A stretch of DNA of 52,237 nucleotides from Chara braunii (GCA_003427395.1 BFEA01000153.1:1896779-1949015); one strand, 5' to 3'; positions 22,409-33,300 are shown, counted from the stretch's first letter. The notes: generated from the letters alone by a model not told the origin. Numbers and translations: made by a program.

Positions 22409-24950
22409 GTGTGGTATCTGAAAGACTGAAAGTAATCTGTTATTTTGTTTGTAAACTGTCCAGAAAAGAAAGTCTATAACACCTGCACAATCTATAGAGA
22501 TAAGGGGTGGGCCCTCGATTGGGTGGGGGGGCTACACGAGGCAGGATGTGGGGCCACTGTGTTTCTGAAGGACGCCGCAGGCGATGACTGGTTCTGTGTT
22601 GGAGGGATTATTAAAATCCGAGGATGAGAGGATCAATGGACACAGGCAGAAGTTCAAGAGGCTTTTTCTCACAACAGTGTTCGACGAACAAGGAGTGGAC
22701 CTCGATTACACTTTCTTCAAGGGGCTTGGCGCTAAGGTTATTACCACGAAAGTCTTCGACGTCTCCCCAAAAGAAGACGGGAATGTGTTGAGGATGCTAG
22801 GCCCCATGAAATTCCTCAGCAAAACGAACAAGTACAGGAGATCCGGATACAGTCCCACAGTTGAGGCCGAACATCGTATGTCCCCGACATTCGTGCCTTT
22901 AAACACGCCGGACGAGGATCTCCCCGGTATTTTAAAGAAGGAGAAAGAAACGAGGCCACACGATTTTCAAGTGGAGCAGATGTCAGCGAACGGAAGCAGG
23001 CGCTGCCACAAACAGAGCCAGCCGCGTCATCCCCCTAAAGGAATGGTTCGTGGTCCTCCTGTGGGTTCGTTCCTCCGGAACGACGATGCCGGGCTGTCAG
23101 AGCCGTCCAACTAGCAAGACGAATGCACCTGTGTCATCACGTACAAAAGGAAGGTCATGACAACTCCTCCATCTCTCACTTGCCAGAAGGGCGATGGTGG
23201 TGCGCCCTGGAGGGTGACGATGAGGGAGATAAGCGAAGGATCAGACGACTAAATGGAGGACGATCCTAGGATTTTTGTTGCTCGATATCAACAAGATAAT
23301 CATGCCGTCGACGATGAGGAATGTGGGGTCCGCGAGAACGGCGCCGAAGAGGAGAAATGCGAGGAGGGTTATGAGGGCTAGGAGTGTGAGGAATCTATGC
23401 ATGACTACGAGGCTGGGGAGTCTCAACAGTACTATGAGGACGACAACAGGGCCGATGGAGAATATGGTGACGCCTATCCTGAAGGGTCGGTTGATGTGGA
23501 GGTCGATGTGGCAACAAGAGTCTCAGAGTGGTTGGAGGGCAGTATGCAGAAAAGGATGCGACAATCTTCAACAAGTCCAACAGCGGGGCCGGATAAGCGC
23601 GCTGCGAAGAAACTCACTATTGTTGAGTCTTGACAGACACTCAGAGCTTCTCAAGAGGCGGTCGCTGAAAGTGTGAAGAGACGAAAATTGTCAGCAACTT
23701 CGTGCCAACTATGACAACAAAAGCGGAGAAACGTCCACCGAAAAGAAAGCAGATAGTTGATGAAGGTGATTTTGAAGAGGATATCAAAGGGGTTCCTCCA
23801 AGAGCTCCATTGGAGCAGACACAACCTTCCGCTAAAACCCATGATGAAGCCATCAACACAACACAATTCTTCTTCTTGGAGTCCGATGAAGATTGGTTTG
23901 CGAAGAAGAAACGGGAACACATTCGAGTGGATGTCACAAAGATATTGCCAATTCCTGACGATGATATCCTCTTTAACCATATAACATTAGACGAAACGTT
24001 GGTGCAATCGATATATGATGCGATCCATGATGTGACCAAGGAAACAAATGGGAAGTGGGATACCATGACTTTCATCCTAGATCTCATTGTGCCCAACAAG
24101 AACGGGTCTCAAGGCAGACGGATCATACCAAAGCAATTCCAAGTGAAACTAACTCGTACATACAACTGGTATGATGATGTTGGCCAGCACACGACTGAGG
24201 CAATGAACAGACTCATTAAGGACAAGTAACTGGCCGAGAAACTGTACGGCTTGAGGTCATACTCTCGTGTACGTGTTGTCTACTTCGACGATGACACAAA
24301 AATAAGGTATATGTACATCTCGATGTTCGACAACATGCGGGAGCAGTGTTCCATCTCGAGATCGTTTTCATCATTTGTGCGGCAAATCAGAACAATTTGG
24401 GATAAGCGGAATGAACGGAGCCCTTCTCCAGGCACTGTCAACGAATGACGTCGAGGGAATGCTGCTTGCAAAATGACACATGATTCCGGTTTTATGAACT
24501 CGTCCCTGGAGAATAAGTATTGTAAGGACAGGACAAACAAGATGTCTAGATACATGAATCTTGCAAAGTGTGGCGAGACGGTATGGCCATTAGTGCTTAA
24601 TTGTTTTTAAATGCATGAGAAAGGACTGTTGCCGAGATTCGGCGGTGCAAGATACATCGACCTGCCGGAAAAAGTGGAAGGGAGGCTGCTTGGGAAATAC
24701 TCCTCAAGGACAACTCCAGCAAGAAAATGTTGTGCGACTGCATCAAGGCTAGAAAGGGGGCACTTGATGCAACAGTCTCTATACCTGATTTGACGCCCGC
24801 AATCTTCAAGCAGTTTGGCGATATGACAGCGAGAGAGAAGCAAGTGGCGCTTCACCACCTGATGCGTGGTGATATCATCGTGTCATCATGTTCAGTAGTT
24901 CGTGGTATATGCAACATGACAGATCTGGTGAAATATACTCAGTGCGAAAG

Positions 24951-25273
24951 ATATAACAACCAATTGGTTAAAATTGACATTTTTTTATTTTTTGAACGAA
25001 ATTGAAACAGAGTTTTTTGACCGAAAACTCGTCAAAACTTGTTGTTCCTGAGGGTCCAGTGTTTTACAAACGCTGGACCCCCTGGTTGTACATGGACCTA
25101 GCTTGAGACCAGGCCCTCTCAAGCTAGGTCCATGTACAGCCAGGGGGTCCAACATTTTACAAACGCCTAACCCTCAGGAACAACAAATTGTGACGAGTTT
25201 TCGGCAAAAAAACTCGGTTTCAATTTCGTTCAAAAAATAAAAGATGTTCATTTTGACGAAATGGCAGTTATAT
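24951..25273. mobile_element. Long-hairpin MITE inserted at TA in gene B
   Basis: The two halves are near-complete inverted copies. The perfect inner arm GTACATGGACCTAGCTTGAG (25088-25107) is complemented at 25118-25137. The outer arms share TATTTTTTGAACGAAATTGA. The ends read TAAC(AA/TG)CC... with TA at the borders. Gene A is uninterrupted here: it joins TRCER directly to the VCMFN/RMFNY block (about 6545-6500). The TA target and long inverted repeats are like Tc1/mariner-type MITEs. Related termini lie at 30245-30330 and 31000-31260. Confidence 0.85.
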
Positions 25274-28164
25274 ATGGTCTGTATGTTTAACTTCATATTG
25301 TTCAAGGCCGAGGAAAGGTCAAAAAAAGAGTGAAACGCTGAGTTCTTCATCAGTTATACCGCCATCATACATAGGTACAACAAAAACGGTCTGACTGATG
25401 AGAAATCGATTGAGGAATGAGACCACATTCCTAAGACAAGGCGAGGAACGTGCCAAGGCATTTGGGCGGTCCAGATGAAGAAAATGGTGAGAATGGTGCA
25501 GGACAGGAGACCACTCAGGGCATGTATAAGGAAGATTCATTCCACCTCAAGTGTTTCATTTACAAGGTGGTCGACTGCTTGGACGACCTAAGAGCGGAGG
25601 TTAATCGAATATCCTCCAATGCTTGCCACATCTTTTGGGAAGTGGGGAAGAGGACTACCACGATCCTTCCACTTGACATCGAACCGAAGGGGGTGCCCAC
25701 AAACAACGAAGAGGTTGTTGGTACAGCTAGGGGGATGAAGATACGGGCAACCATTATTGATTTGTCAACATCACCGAAATGTATTATGTGAGAGGATGAG
25801 GCATTTTTCGAAATGTACGCTTTCCTGATGACAAGCTGCGGCGAGAACTGGGCCTTGATCATCTTCGCGCCGATGATGCATCAGAAACAGGTGATGCAGA
25901 GTGTGATGATGTTGAGGTGCTCATTGGGTCATGGCACAGATACTTCACACCTTCAACAACCTTGAATAAGTACAGCAACATTGCAGTTTGGTACGGTGAC
26001 ATGATGATTATTGTCCTCCATGCCGAAAACGACAATTTAAAGAATATAACGGTTGCACCGAAATTGCGAGCAGAGTTGACAAATTTGAACGTTCAAGAGG
26101 AATAATTTGTGAGGTGCTCAGGGGAGTGTATCCGCGTGTCGGGCGACACTGACCCGGTTTGGATGGAACGAGAGCTAGCACGTCTCCAGAAACTTTGGAG
26201 CTAGTTCATCAGGGAGGACGATGGTGTAATGTTATTGGGTAGGGTGCATGCGGGACTGATTTGGGAACTGGCTCGTGCCGGACACCACGTGTTTGCGTGT
26301 GACGACACCACAAAAGAGCTCACATACCTTTTCAAGTTCTTGGATTTTTATGTGAAGGATCCCAGGAACAAATGCAGGTTCGAAAAACCCCAAGTCGAGT
26401 ACAGCAAGGACAATGACACATACTACAAGCTCGACACAAAGAGGAAGAAAGTGTGGGGTTACTTGTTTGGTAATGCTCCACAGTCGACGGTTGATAGCAA
26501 TGAACGAGTACCACGGCTCGCACAGGGATGTTTTCCACATGTTCGCCGCACGTTATAAACATTTGTATTTCACTATGAAGAAAAAATTACTCACAAGCAG
26601 GCACTATGCGGACTTGGCACGTAAAGCCAGCAACTTCAACAATATCGATTGCGACAAAGACATTTCAGACTCCGACCTCGACGTTCCATTGCACGTGGCA
26701 GGAGGTTTGGTGGAGGGAGCACATGCTGACGAGCCGCAAGGAAGCACCAATGGAGCTTCGGAGAAGGCGAGCTCAAGTTTGAGAGCGGTATGTGCGAGTG
26801 AGGGAAATGTGGAAACAAGGATGAATGCAAGGGGATAAAATAATGGTGTACCAACGAACCCTGTGGGTGCGAGTGAGGGAGATGTTAACTCACAGGGTAA
26901 CGTAGAGGGAGCGGAGAATGGGTGTGCAATCACCCCGACGACAGTTGGACCATCATCGACACATACACCGCAGACGGATCAGCGAATGCTCACGCTGATG
27001 GACACAGATGAAGACGAAGACTTGGATATCACAACACTCACACCAAAGTTGCGAGCATGTCATCCAAGTTCACCTCAAGGCTTTGCTCCAGACCCTTCAG
27101 TGCCATACTTGATACAAGACAAGTACAAGGAGTCATCAGAGGAGGATTGGGGTCATCACATTCTCTAGCATGAGGGCGTGTTCGAACCATGCATGTTCGC
27201 AGACAAGTGGCATATGGTTGTGAAGACAAGAGATCGCGGGTGGGTCGCGAAGGAAAGAAAGGACGCTGCAATATGGCACAGCGTGACGGAAACACAAATT
27301 TTTCGGCGAGTGGAAAAAAACCACCGGTGCAGGCAAGGTGGCTATAGCGATAAGGGTGAAAACAATGTTTGGGCATCTGCGTGCGAACAGACAACTGAAA
27401 TTCAGCACAAAGTTCTATGACCTTGCATCAAGTGTGGCATACAGCTCCATCGATTGGAAATTCGAGCAAGCGTCACTAGTACAAGGAATCAAAAGCATCA
27501 ACTCTCTGAAGACTCAAGGCGTCATTGCATCTAACACCATCGTCTCAATTGTTAGAGGGGAGGCAACCTGCCAAGCGGACACACCTACAAACACAGGTCA
27601 AGTGGACAACGCACAACTGCGAGCATGTGCTCGACAAAGCACACAGAGAAGCGCAGTGGGGGATTCCACTATGATACGCAAGGATGACAACGACATGGAG
27701 TCAGGCACATTGACGGAGCAGCCAAAGGGGGGGGTCAATCATAGGGCAAGGAAAACCAGTGTTGCAAGGAGAGCTATTGTTGGATCTTTTGGGTCTCTCA
27801 TAGCGACAATGGCAGCGAGGCAAGGGGTATCTCAGATGATGGAGACAAATGCTGGCCAGGATGGTGAAAGTCAAATGGTGAACGTGGTACACAGGTAGGA
27901 GGCAACAACAACAAAGCATATGAAGAAAGGTGAGAGATCCCGCAAACATAACGTCATAATAGATATGAGATCGGCGAGTACGGACGAGGATATGATCCAA
28001 GATAAAGAGCAAAACGATGACACAACACCAAGAGTGGAAGGTGACCATGAAGAGGACTTACAACGATTGAGACGGTCTACGGGAGTTGTGACTAAGACAA
28101 CTAAGTTAGATGTGTAGACAATGCTTAGTGGACTGCCGATCACAGAGGGTGCCCCATCTCAATA

Positions 28165-28186
28165 CGTGTGTGTGTGTGTGTGTGTG

Positions 28187-28220
<34 letters not shown>
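28165..28220. repeat. (GT)n microsatellite in gene B
   Basis: A GT dinucleotide tract interrupted once by GCATG. It occupies the same relative place as the CA/TA tract of gene A. Confidence 0.95.
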
Positions 28221-28222
<2 letters not shown>

Positions 28223-29927
28223 CAGGCAGAGGTGGGCTCGTTAGCAGCGTTAGGTTCTGTGTGTGGATTAAATTTTGTGCACACACATGGTACATTTTTT
28301 AAAAATAAAAACATATGAAAACACACTATATGGAGCAATCATTGTGTGGCAGGGTCGCGTATTGACGATGAATCAGATACATTGTGCTGAGAAATATGTG
28401 TATCTGTTATTGTGTTCTCCACTGATCCTATGAATGTGCAAAAATTACAAGTCACAAAGGATCGACAAAAAAACATAAAAAAATCAATGTGCGCTATGCA
28501 AGCAACGTCGATTGTCCGATATGTATGGTGTCCATGACGCATTGACAGGCGTCACGAGAGGTAAGGGGCGCTTTGCGCGCCATTTGTTAAGGACGTCTAA
28601 AATTACAAAGATCTTGTTTTGCCATTTTTTAGCATAACCCAAAGGTTGTTTTAACCAAAATTCCCACTAACTCGAAAAATGGAAGTCATACAAAGTTACT
28701 AACTAAATAGGAAAAAAAAATAAATGGTAAAAAACATGTACAACAGCAAGGCTGGAGTGCACGTATATGCAAAATATTGCCAACACGAACATCAGTGAAC
28801 AGGTTGAAGCAGGGTTCCTGTTGACCACCATAAATCACGATAATTTTTATTAACCACTTAGTTCACAGAAACTACAGTTATATTCGGCAAGAATTGTAGT
28901 TGTGTTCTACCGTATTTCCCGCGGAAGGGTAGAGGTCGGGGTGTCCATGTCAACTGACTATAATATCCTGGTGGCGGGATTTAGCAATTGAAATTTTATC
29001 CATTGTTTCGGGGATGCAAAGATGACAAACCTCAATAACGATAGTTTACACTCGCGCATAGTGCGTTGTCATATGTAGAAAGGAGGATCAAAGAAGAAGT
29101 ACAAAGATACAAAAAGGGATGGACGATCCACTTAACAACGGATAAGTTGTCGGAGAAGGATGCGGTACAACATTTACGAGAGTCAGCGCAAGTGGAGAAT
29201 TGGACGGTTTGGACATCCACGTACAATGGGACAACAAAAAAGGAATTAACACTATCCGGGCATGAATTGAGCTTGATATTGCTTCAACGCAAACGGTTGA
29301 ACACCGACATAGTTAAGTTTTATTTGAACCTCATTAGGCTTGACAACATGTGTCGCATAAGCTATCGTTAGTGTGATATTGGAGAAGATGAAACCGTAGT
29401 ATAAAAAAAATGGCGCATCCCGATAACAACAATTTATAATTCCTTATTTTTTCACGAAATTGTTCAAGGAGGACATGAAATACCAATATAGCGCAGTGAG
29501 AAAGTGGCTGACATATATCGATGTTGGTGACGTGCACTTAATAATAGCTCCATTTCATATTCGGATGTCCAACCATTGGACACTTGTGATAACGAACTTG
29601 AGACGCCGAAAAATGGAGTGTTACGACTCGCCTTTTATTCCTGAAATAGAATTGGCAAGGAAAGTGATAGGTGGTTTCACAAGATTCTTGTTCGAAAGAT
29701 CGGTTGAACACGGTAAATTAAATGTGGTAGATTCAAAAGAATTCAACCATGTATGGAATGTGCCAGACATTCCTAGACATCACGACATTAATGAATGCGG
29801 TGTGTTTATGCTAACATATGCATGACTGTTGGCAAGAGGATTTCTCCCGCCATTCAACTTGTCTTTCGACGACATCCACAACATAAGGGGACGAATCATT
29901 TTAGATGTGCTTGTCACACCGAACTAG

Positions 29928-30118
29928 GAGTTACATGTGCAAGAAAGGACATATGATAGATGACATTATCAAACTGTTGTTCAGTTCGTATAAATGTACA
30001 GAAGTTCTTCATTCGCTATGGTGAAGAGACATCCCTGAACATGTTTGAATGTATTTAACAAAGCAACAGTGCGCAATGTCTGATTGAACAGCATTACTGC
30101 GTTACTTCAGTTGACCTC
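29928..30118. other. Non-coding 3' flank of gene B
   Basis: No feature recognised between the Ulp1 stop and the CCCCTTA repeats. Confidence 0.5.
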
Positions 30119-30127
30119 GTACCATTG

Positions 30128-30232
30128 CTACCCCTTACCCCTGACCCCTGACCCCTAATCCCTTACTCTATACCCCTTACCCCTTACCCCTCACCCGTTT
30201 ACCTCCCACCCCTCACCCTATACCCCTAACAT
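30128..30232. repeat. CCCCTTA-type heptamer repeats, block 1
   Basis: Degenerate tandem CCCCTTA/CCCCTGA/CCCCTAA units. The complementary strand is G-rich (TAAGGGG). It resembles a telomeric-type repeat but differs from the plant TTTAGGG unit. It could form G-quadruplexes. Confidence 0.85.
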
Positions 30233-30244
30233 AGTTCATAAATT

Positions 30245-30330
30245 AGATACAAAAATCCCCAAAAAATGGAGTTTCAATTTCATACAAAAACTAAAATATG
30301 TCCATTTTGACGAAATCGCAGTTCAATCGA
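30245..30330. mobile_element. MITE terminus related to 24951-25273
   Basis: The stretch TTTCAATTTCATACAAAAAC, then TGTCCATTTTGACGAAATCGCAG, matches the right end of the hairpin MITE. The rest of this copy is not recognisable. Confidence 0.6.
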
Positions 30331-30838
30331 GTTTTTTTTTTTTTCTTGGAAAATTCATTTTCACCCCCAACCAGCCCCCTCCCGAAATTCGTTTAATTTT
30401 ATATTTTTCTGCAAAGGGTTGCGCAACCCCAATTAAACCCCCCCAACCCTGCCACCCCCCCTCAGTGGCCGCCACACGGTCGTGGGTGGCCGCCTCCATG
30501 GGGGATTCATAGCCATTACCCCTTACACCTTACCCCATACCAGTGCTGAAACCCGTGCTTGCTGAACCCCACCACTAACACCCCCACCATAACCCCCCCA
30601 ACCCCCGACTACCAACCCCTGAAATACCCCCCCCCTCCGCTCCCCCAACCCCGCGAACGAAACTTCTCTGTTCAAAGTTTTATTTGTAGATTCAGGGAGA
30701 TCTCGGCGAGCGCAGTCCAACCATGTTTTCAAAAAAAAAAATAAAAAAATTGACCCATATTTGGGCCCGAACGGAATTCCGGTTGGACCACCGGGGGTCC
30801 AACCGCCCCGGTTGGATCCGGCCAACCGGCCGGTTGCC
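30331..30838. other. C-rich low-complexity sequence
   Basis: A T-run (30335-30350) is followed by C-homopolymer-rich sequence, including a small CCCCTTAC cluster at about 30518-30540. No gene is supported. The repeated GGTTGGA/CCGG motifs at 30780-30840 are local. Confidence 0.5.
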
Positions 30839-30848
30839 GGCACAGCCC

Positions 30849-30970
30849 TTCCCCATACCCCATACCACTACCTCTACCCCTTACCCCTTACCCCTTACCC
30901 CTTACACCTTAACCCTTACCCCCTTACCGCCTTACCCTTTACCCCATACCTCTTAGCCCTTAGCCCCAAC
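30849..30970. repeat. CCCCTTA-type heptamer repeats, block 2
   Basis: Runs of CCCCTTA, including four consecutive near-perfect units at about 30876-30905, then decaying variants (CCCCCTTACCG, CCCATACC). Confidence 0.88.
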
Positions 30971-30999
30971 AAACTTCAGTAAAAAGACATGACAGATGA

Positions 31000-31280
31000 C
31001 CCCTTAAAATGGACTTCCAATTTCGTTCAAAAACAAAATATGTCCGTTTCGACAGAGTCGTGGTAACTGCCATTTCGTCAAAATGGACATTTTTTATTTT
31101 TTGAACGAAATTGAAACTGAGTTTTTTCAACTTTTTTGGCCGAAAACTCAGTCTAAATTTGCTGCTCTTGAGGGTCCGGCTTTTTTTAAAACGCTGGACC
31201 CCCTGTATGTCTCTGGACCTAGCTTGAGACCAGATACATCCAGGCGGTCCCCCCTAGATGTATCTGGTCTCATTCTTAGA
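31000..31280. mobile_element. Two MITE ends in head-to-head orientation
   Basis: A right end (about 31008-31066: TTTCGTTCAAAAAC, TGTCCGTTTCGACAGAG) abuts a left end and arm (31070-31240: ACTGCCATTTCGTCAAAATG, TATTTTTTGAACGAAATTGA, GGACCTAGCTTGAGACCAG). The second matches the arm of the hairpin at 24951-25273. Both are incomplete. A second small palindrome around CATCCAGGCGG/CTAGATGTATC follows. Confidence 0.65.
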
Positions 31281-31397
31281 CCAAGGCGCAGACTGAGAGA
31301 TATGGCAGAGGATAGATGGCAACGCCATCTTAATATAGACAGGAGTCTACTCAAGCCCGTCCAGTGGTTCAGAGAATATGGAAAGAGGCCAGCCCAA

Positions 31398-31482
31398 ATC
31401 TCTTCCCTGCAATGGCCTTTTGGCTAAGATCAAGTGTAGTATCTGTTCTGATCAGTTTAATATCTGATCCGTGGTCCATCGG

Positions 31483-31509
<27 letters not shown>
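31398..31509 (+). pseudogene. U2 snRNA 5'-fragment retrocopy with poly(A)
   Basis: 31398-31482 matches the 5' part of U2 snRNA. GGCCTTTTGGCTAAGATCAA is identical to the conserved stem I/branch-site region, and GTGTAGTATCTGTTC (which pairs with intron branch points) and ATCAGTTTAATATCTGAT (stem IIa) follow. The copy stops after about 85 nt, before the Sm site, and runs into 27 A (31483-31509). U2 is not normally polyadenylated, so an A tail on a truncated copy points to LINE-mediated retrotransposition. It sits inside LINE ORF2 sequence. It is not a functional snRNA gene. Confidence 0.85.
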
Positions 31510-31513
<4 letters not shown>

Positions 31514-31976
31514 ACCAGTGTCTGCCTACTAACAACTGGCTAATTGACCACAAGCAGTTGGAATAGCAGGGAAGAGCACTCCCGTGGTGCCAAAGGTGCC
31601 TCCAGAATTTCCTTGGCAAAAAGCGCCCTGAAACGGTGGAACACATCTTCCTACAGTGCCACGCAGCCGTTTTGCTATGGCACTGGTGGGACAGTTTGAC
31701 CACATATTGTACCAGGCGCATCATGGCCATGGGACTGGAGAGCCATACTACTAGGACACTGCCCCCACTCCGAGGAAACACCTTCGAGGAAAACATGTAT
31801 TGCCTGGGTAGGAGATCCTTCCTGTGGGTAATATGGTGGAGAAGATGTATTCTGGAATTGGAGGGGGCATGGGTGGAAGATGGGGAAGTCACAGAACAAC
31901 TATTGCTTCTGATTCAGTATGAGATCACGGCTCAATGGCTGGCTGTGAAGAAAAATTGAATTGGGCAGACACCAAT

Positions 31977-32274
31977 AAGGATATTGACCTCTTGACCTCT
32001 CTCTCACCTTGTGTGTAATTCTTTTTTCGCAGTAATGGTTTCAGACTGGAAAGAGCTGTTGAGAGGAAGGAATTATTTAGATAAAAGGCAGTAGTGAGGG
32101 GACGCTGGACCCGGTTTCCAGCATAAGGACCACTGAAATTTTAATGATGTGATCTTTGATGTAAGGGACGCTGGACCCGGTTTCCAGCAGATGTTGCTCC
32201 CCACCAATAGATGGAGCTTATTAAAAAAAAAAAAGAAGAAAAAAAAAAGAAAAAAAAAAAGAAGGATATTGACC
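31977..32274 (+). mobile_element. 272-bp LINE 3'-end insertion with 13-bp target duplication
   Basis: AAGGATATTGACC occurs at 31977-31989 and 32262-32274. Between them lies a segment with two copies of the 19-nt hairpin (32104-32122 and 32170-32188), the second hairpin (32196-32217) and an A-rich tail with scattered G (32222-32261). Sequence outside the duplications joins smoothly. This is a heavily 5'-truncated LINE copy, or a LINE-mobilised SINE, inserted by target-primed reverse transcription. Confidence 0.88.
32170..32217 (+). promoter_or_regulatory. Conserved 3'-terminal hairpin pair of the LINE family
   Basis: Hairpin 1 is GCTGGACCCGGTTTCCAGC (6-bp stem, 7-nt loop). About 7 nt later comes hairpin 2, GCTCC...GGAGC (loop CCACCAATAGAT). 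The same pair is at 33087-33134 and, inverted, at 35250-35203, each time upstream of an A tail. Known LINEs use 3' RNA hairpins to recruit their reverse transcriptase, and by inference these do the same. Confidence 0.65.
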
Positions 32275-32587
32275 AACTCATCGCTGGGATGGAAACGGGA
32301 AGGCTGGGTAGCAAAAGTAAGTTGGGCAGGAGACAAGCAAGACCAGCAACAGGCTTCATGACAAGATCATCAGCTAGGACACTCGGATTTGGGAAAGGGA
32401 CTACTCACTGCATTTCCATGAGTGGACAAAGGTGGATCCGAGGGAGCCGTTACGACCAGCCCATGATGTCAATGACCCCTTTCCCACCCATCCACTATCC
32501 TTGGAAGAATGCCCGTGGGACGGCTGAAGTGCCATCGGAGTCCCTTTTTCATTCGCACCTCGGTAATTCTTGTGTGGGCGATCCTGT

Positions 32588-33025
32588 TTTCCACATATGA
32601 GCTTGGACAGTGCAGCCATCGGCAACAGCTAACAGCCGGAAAGCAGGGAGACAGCCATGAGGCCCGGTGCCCCCAGGACCCAAGATGGCATTTTGTGTCT
32701 TTGTCTGTTGCTGTGTGTCTGTGCGCTCTGGGATACAGCCCCTGTGCTGTCAATCCCCTGAGTCTCAGGGCAATCAATGCTGGCAGGTGGGCGAGTCCAA
32801 GTTTTTCCAAACACATGTTCAGACAGGGCAGTCATCCGCAACAGCTGACGGCCGGAAGGCTGGGAGACAGCCATGAGGCCCGGTGTCCCCCGGACCCCAG
32901 ATGGCATCTGTGTTTTGTCTGTTGTTTTTTGAGTTCTCCCAGGCCAGAGACGTCTACTGTTCACATTAAGATACAGACCCTGTGCAGTCAATCCCTTGGA
33001 TTTCAGGGCAATCAATGCTGGCAGG
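32588..33025 (+). repeat. Two 216-bp tandem units in LINE 3' region
   Basis: The block with GGGAGACAGCCATGAGGCCC, the AGATGGCAT motif, TGCTGTCAATCCC/TGCAGTCAATCCC and CAGGGCAATCAATGCTGGCAGG recurs at a 216-bp spacing (CAG at 32608 and 32824). This is a direct duplication within the non-coding 3' region. Confidence 0.85.
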
Positions 33026-33300
33026 TTCCTATGCTTCCAATGACGACACACATGATCTGATGTACTCAAAGATGTATTTGTGGGACGCTGGACCCGGTTT
33101 CCAGCAGGTGAGGCTCCCCACCAATATATGGAGCGGCCCACTAGGCAAAGTCTCAATACCAGTGGTTCTAATATCACCACTGGGATAGTGGCTTCGCACA
33201 ACGGTAAGAAAAAAAAAAAAAAAAAAAAAAAAAAAGCTTTTTTCTCAGCTGAAGCGGGCATTGGCCCCGGTCTTTTAATGTTTGTATCTCCACATGGGAC

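Larger units (their letters stand above)
22445..29927 (+). pseudogene. Gene B: Ulp1/C48-protease-ended transposon-type gene, decayed
   Basis: Collinear plus-strand counterpart of gene A with more of the 5' part. The first blocks (22584-23114, then an acidic stretch 23397-23633) share a frame but are split by stops. Then come KKREHIRVDV..ILPIPDDD (about 23908), VVYFDDDT (about 24278), LLPRFGGARYIDLPE (about 24627), PDLTPAIF (about 24790), FHLKCFIYKV (about 25540), LTNLNV (about 26080), VMLLGRVHAGLIWELARAG (about 26227-26283), YADLARKASNFNNID (about 26606), GVFEPCMFADKW (about 27175) and ATMAARQGV (about 27808). The C-terminal Ulp1 domain (29066-29927) retains NHWTLV with the catalytic His (about 29570), CYDS with the Asp (about 29620) and DINECGVFML with the Cys (about 29790). 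A TGA at 29823 sits in the last block where A reads Ser. Many stops and shifts mean it is not expressed as one protein. 28230-29040 shows no recognisable exon. The blocks before Ulp1 are not a family I can name. Confidence 0.75.
31285..33235 (+). pseudogene. 5'-truncated LINE: ORF2 C-terminus and 3' region
   Basis: Translation gives an ORF2-like stretch (RWQRHLNIDRSLLKPVQWF, about 31313-31370). After the U2 insertion come CLPTNNWLIDHKQLE and then WCQRCLQNF (about 31585) and EHIFLQCHAAVLLWHWW (about 31636). This C-x2-C...H-x4-C pattern is the zinc-knuckle (zf-RVT-like) domain at the end of plant LINE ORF2 proteins. A TAG interrupts before QGRALPW, and reading ends at a TGA at about 31957. A 272-bp insert splits the region. 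Downstream lies a 216-bp tandem repeat, then the hairpin pair (33087-33134), then about 70 nt and an A-run (33208-33235) that I take as the 3' tail. The RT core and endonuclease are absent, so the element is dead. Confidence 0.7.

Noticed and set aside
30128-30970. True interstitial telomere
   Set aside because: The repeat is CCCCTTA-like and degenerate, not the plant CCCTAAA unit, and blocks are interrupted by MITE sequence.
31398-31482. Functional U2 snRNA gene
   Set aside because: It stops before the Sm site and 3' stem-loops, ends in poly(A) and sits inside LINE coding sequence.
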